From Dillenia suffruticosa (Eukaryota > Streptophyta > Magnoliopsida > Dilleniales > Dilleniaceae), in NCBI GenBank assembly GCA_033439265.1, contig JAVTVX010000013.1, positions 7,032,501-7,096,500 on the forward strand: 64,000 nucleotides of DNA. Direction: 5' to 3'. Position numbers and translations under genes: made by a program. A model generated the notes under the pieces. It saw only the letters and a list, made by a program, of their open reading frames with translations. It was not told where the DNA came from and did not search any database. How positions within the stretch are numbered: the first letter of the stretch is position 1; each line of letters opens with the position of its first letter. This document shows, piece by piece, positions 49,380 through 61,656 of the stretch.

Positions 49380-52250
49380 CATTAATGGGAGGTTTGTTTC
49401 AGCCCGTATATGAATTTCTTGAGCATGCACACCAAATGCTTACCACCACTAGAGGAGAATTCTTCATATTGATACATGTAAGCCTCTTCCTCTAGTTCCC
49501 CATTAAGAAAAGCCGTTTTCACATTCATTTGTTAGAATTCTAGATCGAAATGTGTCACAATTGCTAAAATGATGCGAAGGGAATTTTTCTTAGATACCAG
49601 AGAAAATGTCTCTGAGTAGTCAATTCCTTCCTTTTGGGTGAACCCTTTAACAATAAGTCTAGGCTTGTATTTCTCTATATTACCCAATGAGTCTGTCTTA
49701 GTTTTGAAAACTCATTTACATCCGATAACTTTTACCCCATTTGACAATTGTATAAGATCCCAAACTCTGTTGTTTCTCATGGAATTCATTTCATCCTTCA
49801 TAGCGTTCAGTCATAAGTTTGAGTTCTTAGAACTCATGGTTTGTGAAAACGTTTCTGGATAGACTATGACTCCGACGTTATACTCAGACTCTTGAGATAT
49901 TCCACATAGTCATCAGGTGTAGTTGACATTTTTTCTCAAGTAGATCTTTTTAATGTAGGTTCAGCATTCTCCATAAGAAAAGATTGACTCACTTGATCTT
50001 GATTAGCTGTTTGTAGAATTTTTTGATTGCCATCCATACTTTGATTTATATCTATAGGTACTTGAGAGTTACTTTGGATGATAACTAATTTGGTACTTGA
50101 ACTTGATGGGATACTTGATAGATCTCTTTTAAGAGTTAATTCTCTAAAGTTATCTTTCCCACTGACTAATTCATTCTCTAAAAATTTAGTATTTCTAAAT
50201 TCCACAAATTTAGTGTAGTAGAATGGATAATAAAACCGATATCTTTTGAACTTTTCGGTATAACTGACAAAGTATCCACTTACGATCTTTAAATCCAGTT
50301 TCTTTTCTTATAGATTGTAAACCTTTATTTTTGCAGGTCAACCTCAAATGTGTATATGTCTTAAATTAGGTTTCCAATCTTTAAATAACTCAAAGAGTTT
50401 TGGTTACTGTCTTTGTTGAAACCCTGTTTAAGATATACACTGTCATCTTAAGAGTTTCGGTCCATAAGAATTTAGACAATTTGGAGCTAACCATCATGCT
50501 CCTAACTATATTAAGTAAGATCATATTCTTTCTTTTAACAACCTCATTCTTGTAAGGTGAATCGGGTTTGGTGTATTGAGCAACAATCCGATTTTTTTGA
50601 AGGAACTTTGCAAATAGATTTTGTGCTTGTCTATTATCTGTATACATTCCATACTATTTTCTATCTCTATTTGACTTTATGATTTTTATTTACTTATCGC
50701 GTTGTTTCTCTATTTCTACCTTAAAAATTTTAAAGTCATTAAAAGTCTCGTTCTTATGGTGAAAGATATATAATACATATATCGTGAATAATCATCTATA
50801 AATGAGATAAAATAACTATAACCATATGATTCTGTATTTGGAATATAAATGTCCATATGTATAATCTCTAACAATTTTAAACTCTTCCTATCACATTTTT
50901 AAGTCTTGTTGGTCTGTTTTCCCTTAATACATTCTATACAAATCTCAAAATTACTAAAATTTAGAGTATCAAGTTATCCATCCTTTACTAATTTTGTTTA
51001 TTCTTTTTATAAAAATGTGTTATAATCCTGATACCACGACATGGAAGAATCTTCCTCAATAATATTTCTTTTAACCCCTATATGTGTTACGTTCATACAA
51101 ATATTATCTTGTAAAATAATAGTATATAATCCATCTAATAATGGAGTATAACTAACGATACTTGAATCATGAAATAATACAATTTTATTACTAAATTAGA
51201 AAAAATAATTGAATTGTATAAGTTTCGAAACAGAAATTAATTTTTTAGAAAACTTAAGTACATAAAATATTTTTTTCAATTTCAAAACATGTCGGCTTAC
51301 CAATATGAGCTCGCAATCTCCAATGGTCTTCATTCGTGAGTCCATCTTATTACTTGAATAAATGAGCTGTTCACGATCTACTGGTTTTCTTAGATTTTGC
51401 AAACCCTCTATTACATTCGCAATATGGATTGTACAATCAGAGTCAATCCACTATGTGTTATGAGAAATCTCAGTCATGTAAAATTCATAAAAAACTAATG
51501 AAATTTTCATATCTTTATTCTCAATCCACCGCTTGTATTTAGTATAATTCTATTTAATTTGTGTTTCTTCTTTTTACAGAAAAAACAGTTGATTTTTTTC
51601 TTTATATTCGCTTTTAATATTGTACCCTTTTGGTTTGGTTTGAACTTTCCCTTTTTTTTCTTGTACTACCACATGTGCACCAACAGAACTTTACTTCATC
51701 TCCATCAGCAACCTTCCTTCCTCCTGTACACACATGGTCATCAATTCATTGATGGATCATTTCTCCTTATATGTGTTGTAGGAGATCTTAAAAGAACTGT
51801 AAGGTTGTTGGAGAGAATTCAGAATAAAATGTACAAAGAAGGACTCAAACATCTCAATCTCCAGATTTTTTAGTTGAGCCGCAATGTTCCGTATCCGTAT
51901 GATTTGTTCGCGTATACCGTGGACAGTAGTAAGTCTCATGGAAAAGAATTACATAATTAGGGTACTGGATAAACATTTTTTCGATGTCACAAATTGCTTA
52001 TCTATAACTTTAACAAGAGTACGGATATTAGTATATTGGTTGATCGAATCACAGATACCAATCACAATTTTGCTCTTTATGAATATGGTATTTAGGCAAT
52101 TAGATCGCTCCAATTTTTCATAGAGTCTTTTCGTTTATAGAGTTAGTATCGGTTATCGAAGGTGGCTCTTCTTTCCGTATAACATAGTCAATATGCAAGT
52201 AGCCCAAATGGAGAAGTATTATTTCCCTCAATTCCTTCTAATTCTCTTCA
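49380..52250 (-). pseudogene. Copia gag-pol remnants
   Basis: Gag end (51939-51757: IREQIIRIRNIAAQLKNLEI). GAG-pre-integrase (51402-51196: KLKKIFYVLKFSKKLISVSK). Integrase C-terminal part (50647-50390: NRIVAQYTKPDSPYKNEV, KFLWTETLKMTVYILNRV). A Ser-rich link at 50205-49936. RT start (about 49530-49380: MNVKTAFLNGELEEEAYM ... KFIYGLKQ). The RT frame stops just after YGLKQ, so the catalytic YVDD part and RNase H are missing; only about 180 bp separate this point from the 3' LTR. Frames are broken by many stops. Confidence 0.85.
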
Positions 52251-53760
52251 TTTAAATCGAGAAAATCAAATTTCAAATTTATGGTTGTAATACTGTAAAA
52301 TAAATAAATATGGTTACTAATTATATGTAAGACATTAATATATCTTTACCAATGCAAACATATAAAAATAAATTTATGACATAGAAATTGTTTGTGGGTT
52401 AAATTTCTAATTTTATTAGATTTATTTAACATAATAATAAGATTTATAAAAAAATAAATCATTTCCCAATATTTGTGAACTAATTGAGAAACTACCAATA
52501 ATTAGTATTTTTTGATCACTTTATTCTTTTCTACTTACCCCTATAAGATGATTTTTCAAGTGCACCAGATAGGTTTCCAGGTAAATAGTGGGTCATATAG
52601 AACCACTTAAGAACCGGCTAACCCTAACTTATCGTCTTTTTTTGACAGAATCAATCTAAACATGTACTAAATCAACCCATAGTTATAGTATTATATAGAA
52701 AAATAATTTCAACTAAGTATAGTATCATTAAAAATAACTATTTTGATATCTTATAATCCATTTTATTATTTTCATATAATAAAAATTCGTGTGAAATAAG
52801 ATTTATTATATAAAAATAATTTTCGTGACAAATTTATTTTTTTCCTAATGCGCTCATATTTTTATATATAATTTTCTATTTAATTGTGGCTGTTATGCTA
52901 AAATCTAATTAATTTTAAAATTATATTGATTACAGGGATAATAATATTAATTAATTTTGTCATACTAAGATGTATAAAATAAAAATGCAATTAAATTATC
53001 TAATATATTTTATTAATTTTGTATCTCCCTTTATATACAAAATATATTCAAAATTAATTTTATACATAATTTTCTAAAATTTGGGATTATAAAATGTATT
53101 GAAAATTTTGAAAATCTTTTTAAAAGTTTTGAAAAACTTTCTGAAAAATTTTCAATTTTTTTTTAAATATTTTAATAATTTTGTACGCTCCATCATATAC
53201 AAAATTATTTCAAAAATCTAATATGAAACATTTCAAAGTTTATTATGCCTTTTAAAATATATTGTAAGGATTTGATTGAAAGAAAAAAATGCATGATCCA
53301 TTTATGAATTTGAGACAAGTGTCTAAAAAAATATTTATTTAAAATTTTTTTTTAATACATGACATAAATCATTCCCAAAAAGAAAGAGTTAATTACATGG
53401 TCATTTATTAAATAAATGAATACTTAAAATATTGTAATTTTTTTTAAATGTCCTTCATTGCTTATTTGTTTCATCTTTATACATTTTTAATATTGTTTTC
53501 TTTACTCGATGGTCCAAGGATCCCAACCTAGAACCAATGGCTTTCGACGAGTCTATATATTGGAAAACCGTCAGAAAGTACAAAAATAATTTAAAATAAT
53601 TTTGAAAATATACTTTTAATCGTAATAATGTAAGAATTTCAATTTTGGACTCAATTTTTTAAAAAATCAAAATTTTTTTAGCCACATATTCAAAATGTGA
53701 AAATCCTAATTTTTGAAAATAATTGAAATTCATCAAAAATTTGAAGGTAGAGGACTAATG

Positions 53761-53772
53761 CTCTGATACCAA
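53761..53772 (-). other. Primer-binding site of the Copia element
   Basis: GCTCTGATACCA on the plus strand is TGGTATCAGAGC on the element strand, complementary to the 3' end of plant initiator-Met tRNA, the usual Copia primer. It lies one base inside the 5' LTR. Confidence 0.9.
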
Positions 53773-53773
53773 A

Positions 53774-54286
53774 TGTTAAGTTGCTATATTATATACCAAA
53801 TGCAATAATAATTAAATATAAAAATAATTCGAAAAAGATGATCCAATGTACTACCAGTCATTCTTGATTCCAACAATTTTTGACGATTGTGATAACACCA
53901 AAATAATTCTTGAAATATACACAATATTTCTAAACTCTCAATTTCACTAAATAGATGGTGTGAAGTTTTTGAAATTTGGATTTAAGAACCTAATACACTA
54001 GGAGGGGGTTTGTATAGACTCTCAATCATCAAACAGCCATTAGAATCCTATAATTGTTACTTTAAATTATTGTTGAATATTATGAAAATTTAATTAAATA
54101 TTCAAAACGGAAAAAAAAAAAATTATGTAGAGATTTGAATGGGAAACCAAAATCCGGTCAAATGTATTCCAATTTAAATTTCTTTTATTTTTTATCACAT
54201 TTAATTTTTTTCGGTTATATTTTTCTTATTAACTTCATTTTAAATGCATTAATTTATGAGATTTGAATTTGAAAAAATTCCTAACA
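53774..54286 (-). repeat. 5' LTR of the Copia element
   Basis: 513 bp, TGTTAAGTTGCTATATTATA ... CCTAACA. Shares blocks such as aaaatccggtcaaatg, ttgttgaatatta and aatttaattaaatattcaaa with the other LTR. Confidence 0.92.
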
Positions 54287-55522
54287 ATATATACACTGTG
54301 AGGAGTCAAGTTGAGATGGAAATTTGAAGGAGAAAATTTTGATGTTTTCTTTAATTGTTTCTTTTTTTTTTTATTCATCGGTAGTTTTTACTCCCTTTAC
54401 AGTTTTGTATCAATGATTTGTGCAAAAGGGAGTATAAGTTTGCAGTAATTGGTATTTGGATTTTTTTTTTTTTTTTTTTTTTTATCGGTAGTTTTCACTT
54501 CTTTAGAGTTTTGTTTCTAAAGTGACTTGTGCAAATGAAGTCAAAATTTGGAGTTGTAGCAATTGGATGCCTGAATGAAGAAATTTTCATGTTTTTTTTT
54601 CATAATTTTTCTTGGGATAAGTTAACAAGTTACATTTAATTTTATTAATAATATTAAAGAATACAATGAATATTGCAAATATCATTAAAATATGATATTA
54701 TAAATAAAAATAAAAAAAAGATTGCATATAAAATTAGAAAGAATTTAATCTTCTGTGTTTTCATACTCAATTGAATATTTTAATATATTTGTGCATCTTG
54801 ATTTTGTTTTTATTATTGTTTTTTCTTTTAAATTTTAAGAAAAATCTTTTCTTTTAAAAAATTTTTGAACATGAATTAAATTCAAACGATTTAAACTAAT
54901 TTAGTACGGTATCATCATAAATCACTATATAGACTAAATTCATTCCGATCATGTGTTATTTGGTGCACACACACTATAAATGAATGCCATATTTGTAGGA
55001 AAGCAATTTAGTAGCTTTTCTACTTATTTAATTTTTGCGAATAGAAAAATTCAACTTTTTTTTTTTTTTTTTTTTTTTTCGTATTCTTTATTAAAATGAT
55101 GCTTATTATGTATTTTAAAATTTGCGTTTGAAAAAAAATATAAAAACAAAAGAATATAAGTGAAAAATGTGACCAGTGTTTGTATAGGTATGTCAAAAAA
55201 TGAAAGTACAGGTAACCATACATTAATGATGTTATTTATAAAGTATTAAAGTGTAATTTTAGAAAGTAAAAACATCAAAATGCAATTAGAGATAATATAG
55301 AGGATTTTATTTGTAATTTACCCAAAAAAAAAAAATGAAGAAGTAAAGAGGGCAAACTCTATAAAACTGCAAGTTGACTCGATCCTCTTGATTTGAGTTG
55401 AGTGGGGTTAGTTCTCTTTTACGAGCGGGTCGGTTCTTGACTCACAGATAGAAAACACCGAAGAAAAAGCCCTAGTCTCTCTCTGTCTCTCTCTCGCTCG
55501 GAACTTTGATCGTGGTGTAGCG
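54287..55522 (+). promoter_or_regulatory. Spacer and promoter/leader of prefoldin subunit 1
   Basis: AT-rich with long T runs (54461-54483, 55058-55079). The leader just before the ATG has aaaagccctagtctctctct and a CT-rich tract; CCCTAG resembles the telo-box/site II context of plant housekeeping promoters (inference). No gene is seen in 54300-55400. Confidence 0.4.
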
Positions 55523-55815
55523 ATGGCTGATGAAGCAAACAGATCTGTATGTGTCGATGGCTTGGAATCAGTGTGATTTTGTTGTGGTTAAATGATTTAT
55601 TGCTAATTATTTATCGAATTGGTTTAGGCATTTATGGAGATTCAAGGTCGCATGATTGATCTCACTGCCAAACTCAAGCAGGTATCCACATCCCTCTCTT
55701 CCTCTGTTTGTTTGTTTGTTCTCATTTCTTCTACTGTTTACGTTTTCCCTATTTATTTGTGAATTTTATTAGCTAACATCCTATTATTGCTGAAGATTCT
55801 AGGTGTTTTTCGTAA

Positions 55816-55847
<32 letters not shown>

Positions 55848-58800
55848 TATATTTAACTTTTGCAAGATATAAGCTTATAATGAATGAATATCCTTGCTTG
55901 TGAGTTGTATTGTCAGAGTCTTTATGCCAGTTGATACTATCCTCATTAAAGTTTGGGTTCCTAGCTTAAAGCTGTTTAGATCCATTTTGCATCCACACTC
56001 AGGATCCAAGTAGCAGAACAGGGGTTTCGTTCTTAGCTTGATTGCTTTTAACATTGCAAGCAATATACCCATGGTAATGGTAATAATTACCCATCACGCT
56101 CTTTGAGGTTGCCTAGGACATCCTTTGCACATCTGTGATGTGATCGACATTCTGATTCTGTGCTGCTATAAGTACTGATACTTAAAATAATAGAGCATAG
56201 GTTCTTCTTGAATATTAGAATTTGTTGGTGGCATAGAGTTTAGATGTCGAATGCAACATTGTGTATAGTGGTTAGTGATGCTGAGGATCCCAATAGATGA
56301 GCTAGAAGCATAGGTAAGACTTCTATTACCAAAAATATCACGTGTTCTTGGATAATATAGTTTTTGGTTTGTGAATTTATTGGAAGGCCTTTGACTCTTT
56401 TCTAGATCCCTGTTTTAGAGAAATTAAAATTTGGGAAAGTTCACTTCACTTTTGATTGATCTGTCGGTCAAAACATGTCAGAGTGTCCCAATGTGAGTCA
56501 TTGTTAGCTTTTGGCCCTTGTCAAGGCTCTGGGCTATTGTACCAAAAGACTAGGGGGACTTTGATGTGATTTTAAAGAAAGGGGGTTGAAGTGATTTCTA
56601 ATACAACTGCATGTGGGTTATGTGAAACCTTTAAAGGACAAAACGGAGGAATACTTTGCTAAGAGATGAACATGTGAGGCTAGGTGGGTACTTGAGCACA
56701 TTTGAACAAAGTGATTTGTTGACTTTCGGTGAAACAGTTGAGGGGGGTGAACTTTCTCTTAAAACTTCAGGATAAAAGTCTATGGAAGGGAACTAAAATG
56801 CCTCAAAAGGTTGTTGAAAAATCTTATTGGAAAAGTAAACAAGAGCCGTTTCCAACGGTGACATTGTTACTAATCTACTTAAATGGTATTTGACCCTGGA
56901 ACCTAGAGTTTTGCGCGGAGCAGTCACTCGAATGAGTTCTAATCACTGCTTCTCATAAAATTCTGGAGACTCAGGGCTTGACAACTAGTTATTTTGCGTT
57001 TCAAAATCCAGACCAAAAGCTGATTGGTACTTTGAAAATTGATGAATCTGGACCTGTTTTAGAAGACTATAACTTACTCTAGACAAAAGATCTTAGGGTG
57101 TTTCTTGGCTCAAAATTTCAGGAATCCTTAGGGCTATCACTACAGATTTTTATGATGCATGAAATATCACCTCTATCTGTTTGATAGAAAAACAAAAAAA
57201 TTACGAAAAAGCACAAAGAAGGTGCAACCTACAACCTAGAGCATAAGAGAACCTATAAATTCGACAACCTTGTTTCGACCTTTTGTAAGGTGATATAATT
57301 TTGTAAGTTCTGGAAATTGAGGATGCTTTGACTTTTTATGCATGAGTTTTATTTTTTTATTTTAAAATTAGTCCAAACATTTGTGAGACATTGTTAGTGT
57401 AAAATTCTAGATTCAACATGACTTTAGAGGCCATAATATACTCATATTTAAGCACATTCAACTATACTCAAAGCTAAAGTTTAAGTGCATACTTGTGCAA
57501 AATGTCTGAAACCTAAACTAAGAAAAAGAGCAACAATAGAAAACATAGCATCACAGACCATTGGTGAAGTTAATTCCTAGAGCTCTCACACTCTGACATT
57601 TCTCTCTCCTTTTTCGTCAGGGTAACTTTTTTCCTCTCTCTCTAATCCCTCCTTGAGATGTCCACCTTGAACCCTTTGTTGCTGGGGTTCTCAGTGAAAA
57701 CCCTCTTAAATTTTTGAAACATTGCTCTCTAGAGAAAGTTCTTAAGAATCATCATCTTTTTGCTTTTAAAAGATGATTCTTCAAGTCTCCCTCTAAAATA
57801 GCCTTCATGCTCCTTATGTAATGACGAATGTAGAATATTTAGGCTATAACTGGAGTGATTTTTGTGCCAGCAATCAGAGAGGAATTAATTCTTAAGGGAA
57901 TAAAATTAAATAAAAAAAGCAAGATAGTGTCATTTTTGCATGGTCAACAGGGCCTTAAGGCCACTAGTAAAGCCCTTGAAGAGGACGGTTTAATTTGCAA
58001 AAATAATGGTGGTTTGGTCATTTCCTTTGGAAGAAAATGGTACCGGTTTTTCATAAGAACTGTCCACATGGTACTATTGGATTGGATGTATGTCGAAGCC
58101 AACATGCAAGCATGTGCATGCTATCTAATAGCTGAATATGGTGTTTTACTCCACTTTATTACTATTATTGTTGTTATTATTATTATTTTTATGTGTTCCT
58201 TTTTGAAAAGTTTTCCTCTTTTTGTGAACTTTTGACCATCTGAATTCTAATTTGAGCAATTCAAGAGCCTATTTCACCTTTTTTTTTTTTTCACGTAGAG
58301 TGCAATGGAATGGTCAAGTTTTGAAAAATGAAAATAAACCTTATTGACATTGAATTTTGAAAGAGTTATAGCACAAAAACCAATTCTTCGCACTCTTGCT
58401 GCACACTATATGTGCAAATGGATCTTTTGCCTACAACCTTTTTCTTTTAATCAAAAATATATAATTTCAATTTATGTATCATCTCGTGAGAACCCTCAAG
58501 TTGTGAAATTTCTGTTTTACCCTTTTAAATTCACCATTTATATTTTTATTATTTCTGAAATGTATAGCATGCAAAATTAAGGTGTGCACATTTTATTAAA
58601 CTATATCTAACCTAGAACACTCAAACTGAAAGATAATGATAAAAATTGGAATAAGAAGAAAGGTTCTTTATAATAAGAGATATAATGCTATATTTAGATA
58701 CAGTTATAAAATAATAGCAACTAGACTTTTACTAATCCTCTTTTAGAGCACTAGAAAGTGTGATTTTTGTTTTAGTCACCCAATATTTGCACCATTATTG

Positions 58801-61656
58801 AACTTCTGGGACAACTGAAAATTTTCAAAATTAAAAATTTTGCAAGTTTGGGCTTACATGCTACATATATGGTTTTGAATGCCTGGAAGTATTTTTGAGG
58901 TCAGAAAAGACACCTCATTTTGTGCCCCCGCATTTTTGTCGAGTAATGGGTACTGCACTGCAAAATTAGAACAATTTTTAACTATTAAATATAAGCATAA
59001 AGAAAAAAAGAGGTTATGAATGATTTGCATTATTCTTTTTGATCTAGTGCACTAGGTAGAAACAAATATGGAGTTGTTAATTTGTGTATGCCAAAATTAT
59101 TGCTTGAGGATAGAATTGTATACTTTGCCAGACTCCCTTGGGATCTTTCAGCATGATTGCAATCCGCTACCTGCCTAGCTACAACTTATTCTCTCCCTGT
59201 GGATGGACACTGGACGAGTTAAAGTGAACACGACTATTTGTGCCTTCCTATGTAATGAAATGAAATGAAATGACTAAATGGTTTTCTTTTTGAGATTGGG
59301 TATTTCTTGCAATCTTGCTCTTATTTTTCTTTAGTTGAATGAGACCATCTATTGCCCCCACCTCAATTATGTTAAGTACTCAATAGTCTTAGAAGTTCAC
59401 TGGAATATACAATAATTTGCTGGCCTTGCAGGTGCAAAACCAAATGCGTAATAAAGAAGGTGAAAAAAAGCAAGCATATTTAACCTTGGAGAAATTGCGA
59501 CAGCTTTCTGATGATACAAACAATTTTTAACTATTAAATTCAGGGTTTTAAGCATAAGGAAAAAAAAGTTAAAGAGGTTATGAATGATATGCATTATTCT
59601 CATTGATCTAGTGCACTAGGTAGAAACAAATATGGAGTTGTTAATTTGTGTATGCCAAAATTATTTCTTGGTGATTGAATTGCAAACTTTGCCAGATTCC
59701 CTTGGGATCTTTCAGCATGATTGCAATCCACTACCTGCCTAGCTATGACTTATTCTCTCTCTGTGGATGGACACTGGACGAGTTAAAGTGAACACGCCTA
59801 TTTGTGCCTTCCTATGTAATGAAATGAAATGACTAAATGGTTTTCTTTTTGGGACTGGGTATTTCTTGCATTCTTGCTCTTATTTTTCTTTAGTTGAATG
59901 ACACCATCTATTGCCCTCACCTCAATTATGTTAAGCACTCAATACTTTTAGAAGTTCACTGGAATATACAATAATTTGCTGGCCTTGCAGGTGCAAAACC
60001 AAATGCGTAATAAAGAAGGTGAAAAAAAGCGAGCTTATTTAACCTTGGAGGAATTGCGACAGCTATCTGATGATACAAACGCATACAAATCTATCGGTAT
60101 TAAAGATGACTATTCTCATATTTCACAATTGTACTTTCAGTTAGCCTCTTACATTTGTTTCAAGATGCTAGGAAAATGACTGCCCTTTTTATTTGTTGGA
60201 CAATAAAGTTGCATTTAATCAGGCTACGTAATTATTAGTCATCTTATGGAGAAAGACCTTCCAGGGTGCTAATGCTTACAATTTTTTTTCCTATTTGTTA
60301 TTGCAGGAAGAACGTGAGTTCTGGATTTTCAGAATTATAAAACCTGTGTCAATGATTGTTGTTTGAATCTAAGCAAGGGATGATCTGAAATTTCATCTTT
60401 TTATTCCCTCTCACTTGTTCCAGGTTTGTTTTAGAGCCCAAGTCTTTTTTGGTCAATGAACAGGAGCAGAAGCTGAAGGATAGTGAAGCCTCCCTTGCCT
60501 CATTACAGGTTTGGTCATCGGGGCTGTTCCATGGCAATTTACTGTCTTATTATAAATGAGCATTAACATGCTAAACCAAGTTTATTTGGTGGTACTCCTT
60601 CCTAGTATTTGGCATGCTAAATTAAATTTATTTGGTGATTGTCCATCCTAGTATTTGGATATACCCTACTAGGTTGCCGGAGTTCAGTTGTTAAAAACAT
60701 AGTAATCAGGCTGCTTTGATCCACTGGTGCATGCATGCCAAGGGAACATTTGTGAGGTTATTTAGGATGGTGCATAAGCCTTTTTTCAGTAGCCAGCTGC
60801 TACAGAAAGAAAAGACCTCACTTAGAGGGTTTACAATTTTCTAAGAAAAGTTTGGTTGCTTTATGTTTGACCCATAATTGGGTGTTGTCAAGCATTGATT
60901 TCTCTTGGTGAATTTGCAATAATTAGATCACATACCATTTCAAAATCTAAGATGGTAGTTCTTTTACCTTTCTTTCCTATTAACCATATCCAACTGATGG
61001 CTTTTCCCCTCCACTTCTTTCTTGTATGGACAAATTTTGACATTGTGGCAGATTTATAAATTAGTCCAGCTGAATCCTTCTGATGTTAATCCTTCAAATA
61101 TGGTGCTTAGGGTTAATAGTAAATTAATGATATATCTAAAACAAACAAATCATAACTTCAACTGTATAGGCTAGAACATAAACATCACTTGTGAGAACTT
61201 CTATTAGTAGAATTTATTCTTTCCTGATGTCTCTTTGTGAGTTTATTGAGTGTATGGTTTTTAACCAGTCAGATTTGTAAAAAGCAGTAACTTGGAAATA
61301 TATAGGTTCTGATGAGTTTGGCTTGCTGAAGGCTATTTGATGTTTCATTAGGGTCAATGCCATTCCTATTAGGGTCCAAATCTCGGTGGAGAACAAACCC
61401 AAAATGGCAGTAGCCAATCCATGCTTGGTTTTAGTCCTTTCGGATTCTTTTGTATGATGGGCTGCAGTCTAGAAGAAAACAAATGTTAAAACTTTCCTTT
61501 TCTCCATTTGGATTTCTAATGTCCGTTTTGGTGCTTCAACAGACGTCAAAAGAGTATTTGGAAAAGCAGTCGGCAGAGGTGGAGAACAATCTAAGGGAGC
61601 TGCTGCAGCAAGATCCTGGACTTGCTCGTCAGATAATGTCTATGGCTGTGATGTAA
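55523..61656 (+). CDS. PFD1: Prefoldin subunit 1
   Basis: Six exons join in phase: 55523-55546, 55628-55681, 59991-60096, 60307-60313 (7-nt micro-exon), 60424-60508, 61543-61656 (390 nt, 129 aa). The protein is a small beta-type prefoldin: helix 1 (FMEIQGRMIDLTAKLKQVQN), a central beta-hairpin region (GRTFVLEPKSFL), and helix 2 (EQEQKLKDSEASLASLQTSK, EYLEKQSAEVENNLRELLQQ). The heterohexameric prefoldin captures unfolded tubulin and actin and passes them to CCT chaperonin; in Arabidopsis it is linked to DELLA-dependent microtubule control (family knowledge). Without the 7-nt exon the GRT codons are lost and the frame breaks, which supports it strongly. Intron 2 (4.3 kb) carries a tandem duplication that includes a dead copy of exon 3. 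Length matches the Arabidopsis protein (128 aa, from memory). Confidence 0.95.
55682..58972 (+). other. Intron 2 of prefoldin 1, part before the duplication
   Basis: Long AT-rich intron. A plus-strand ORF at 57855-58235 has no recognisable domain and ends in a simple hydrophobic tail, probably chance or transposon debris. CT run at 55821-55848. Confidence 0.5.
58973..59521 (+). repeat. Tandem duplication, unit A, with a dead copy of PFD1 exon 3
   Basis: 549 bp, nearly the same as 59522-60080. It includes the same acceptor (ctggccttgcag) and 91 nt of exon 3 (59431-59521). The copied exon has Q and K where the working copy has R and E (KKQAYLTLEKL against KKRAYLTLEEL). It is cut off after GATACAAAC, so it has no donor and would run into a stop two codons later. 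Confidence 0.93.
59522..60080 (+). repeat. Tandem duplication, unit B, with the working PFD1 exon 3
   Basis: Starts aatttttaactattaaatt like unit A and runs through the real exon 3 up to GATACAAAC. The true exon then continues GCATACAAATCTATCG to the donor at 60097. The junction sits on the shared string acaatttttaac. Confidence 0.93.
60307..60313 (+). other. PFD1: 7-nt micro-exon of prefoldin 1
   Basis: TTATTGCAG|GAAGAAC|GTGAGTTC. It supplies the last two bases of the Gly codon, the Arg codon and two bases of Thr, giving GRTFVLEP across three exons. The next intron is only 110 nt. Confidence 0.88.

Larger units (their letters stand above)
48682..54286 (-). mobile_element. Copia LTR retrotransposon, 5605 bp, internally deleted
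   Basis: Two direct LTRs (48682-49196 and 53774-54286) both start TG and end CA. The 5-bp sequence ATATA flanks the element (48677-48681, 54287-54291). Read on the minus strand, the primer-binding site TGGTATCAGAGC directly follows the 5' LTR, and a purine tract precedes the 3' LTR. Coding remnants run gag, pre-integrase, integrase, RT, the Copia order. The LTRs differ at many positions, so the insertion is old. No full-length frame survives. Confidence 0.95.

Noticed and set aside
57855..58235. 126-codon ORF in intron 2 of prefoldin 1
   Set aside because: No known family, ends in a hydrophobic run over simple sequence, and lies in an intron on the same strand without splice support.
59431..59521. 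Upstream copy of PFD1 exon 3 as a real alternative exon
   Set aside because: It has no splice donor and runs into a stop; it is the dead half of a tandem duplication.
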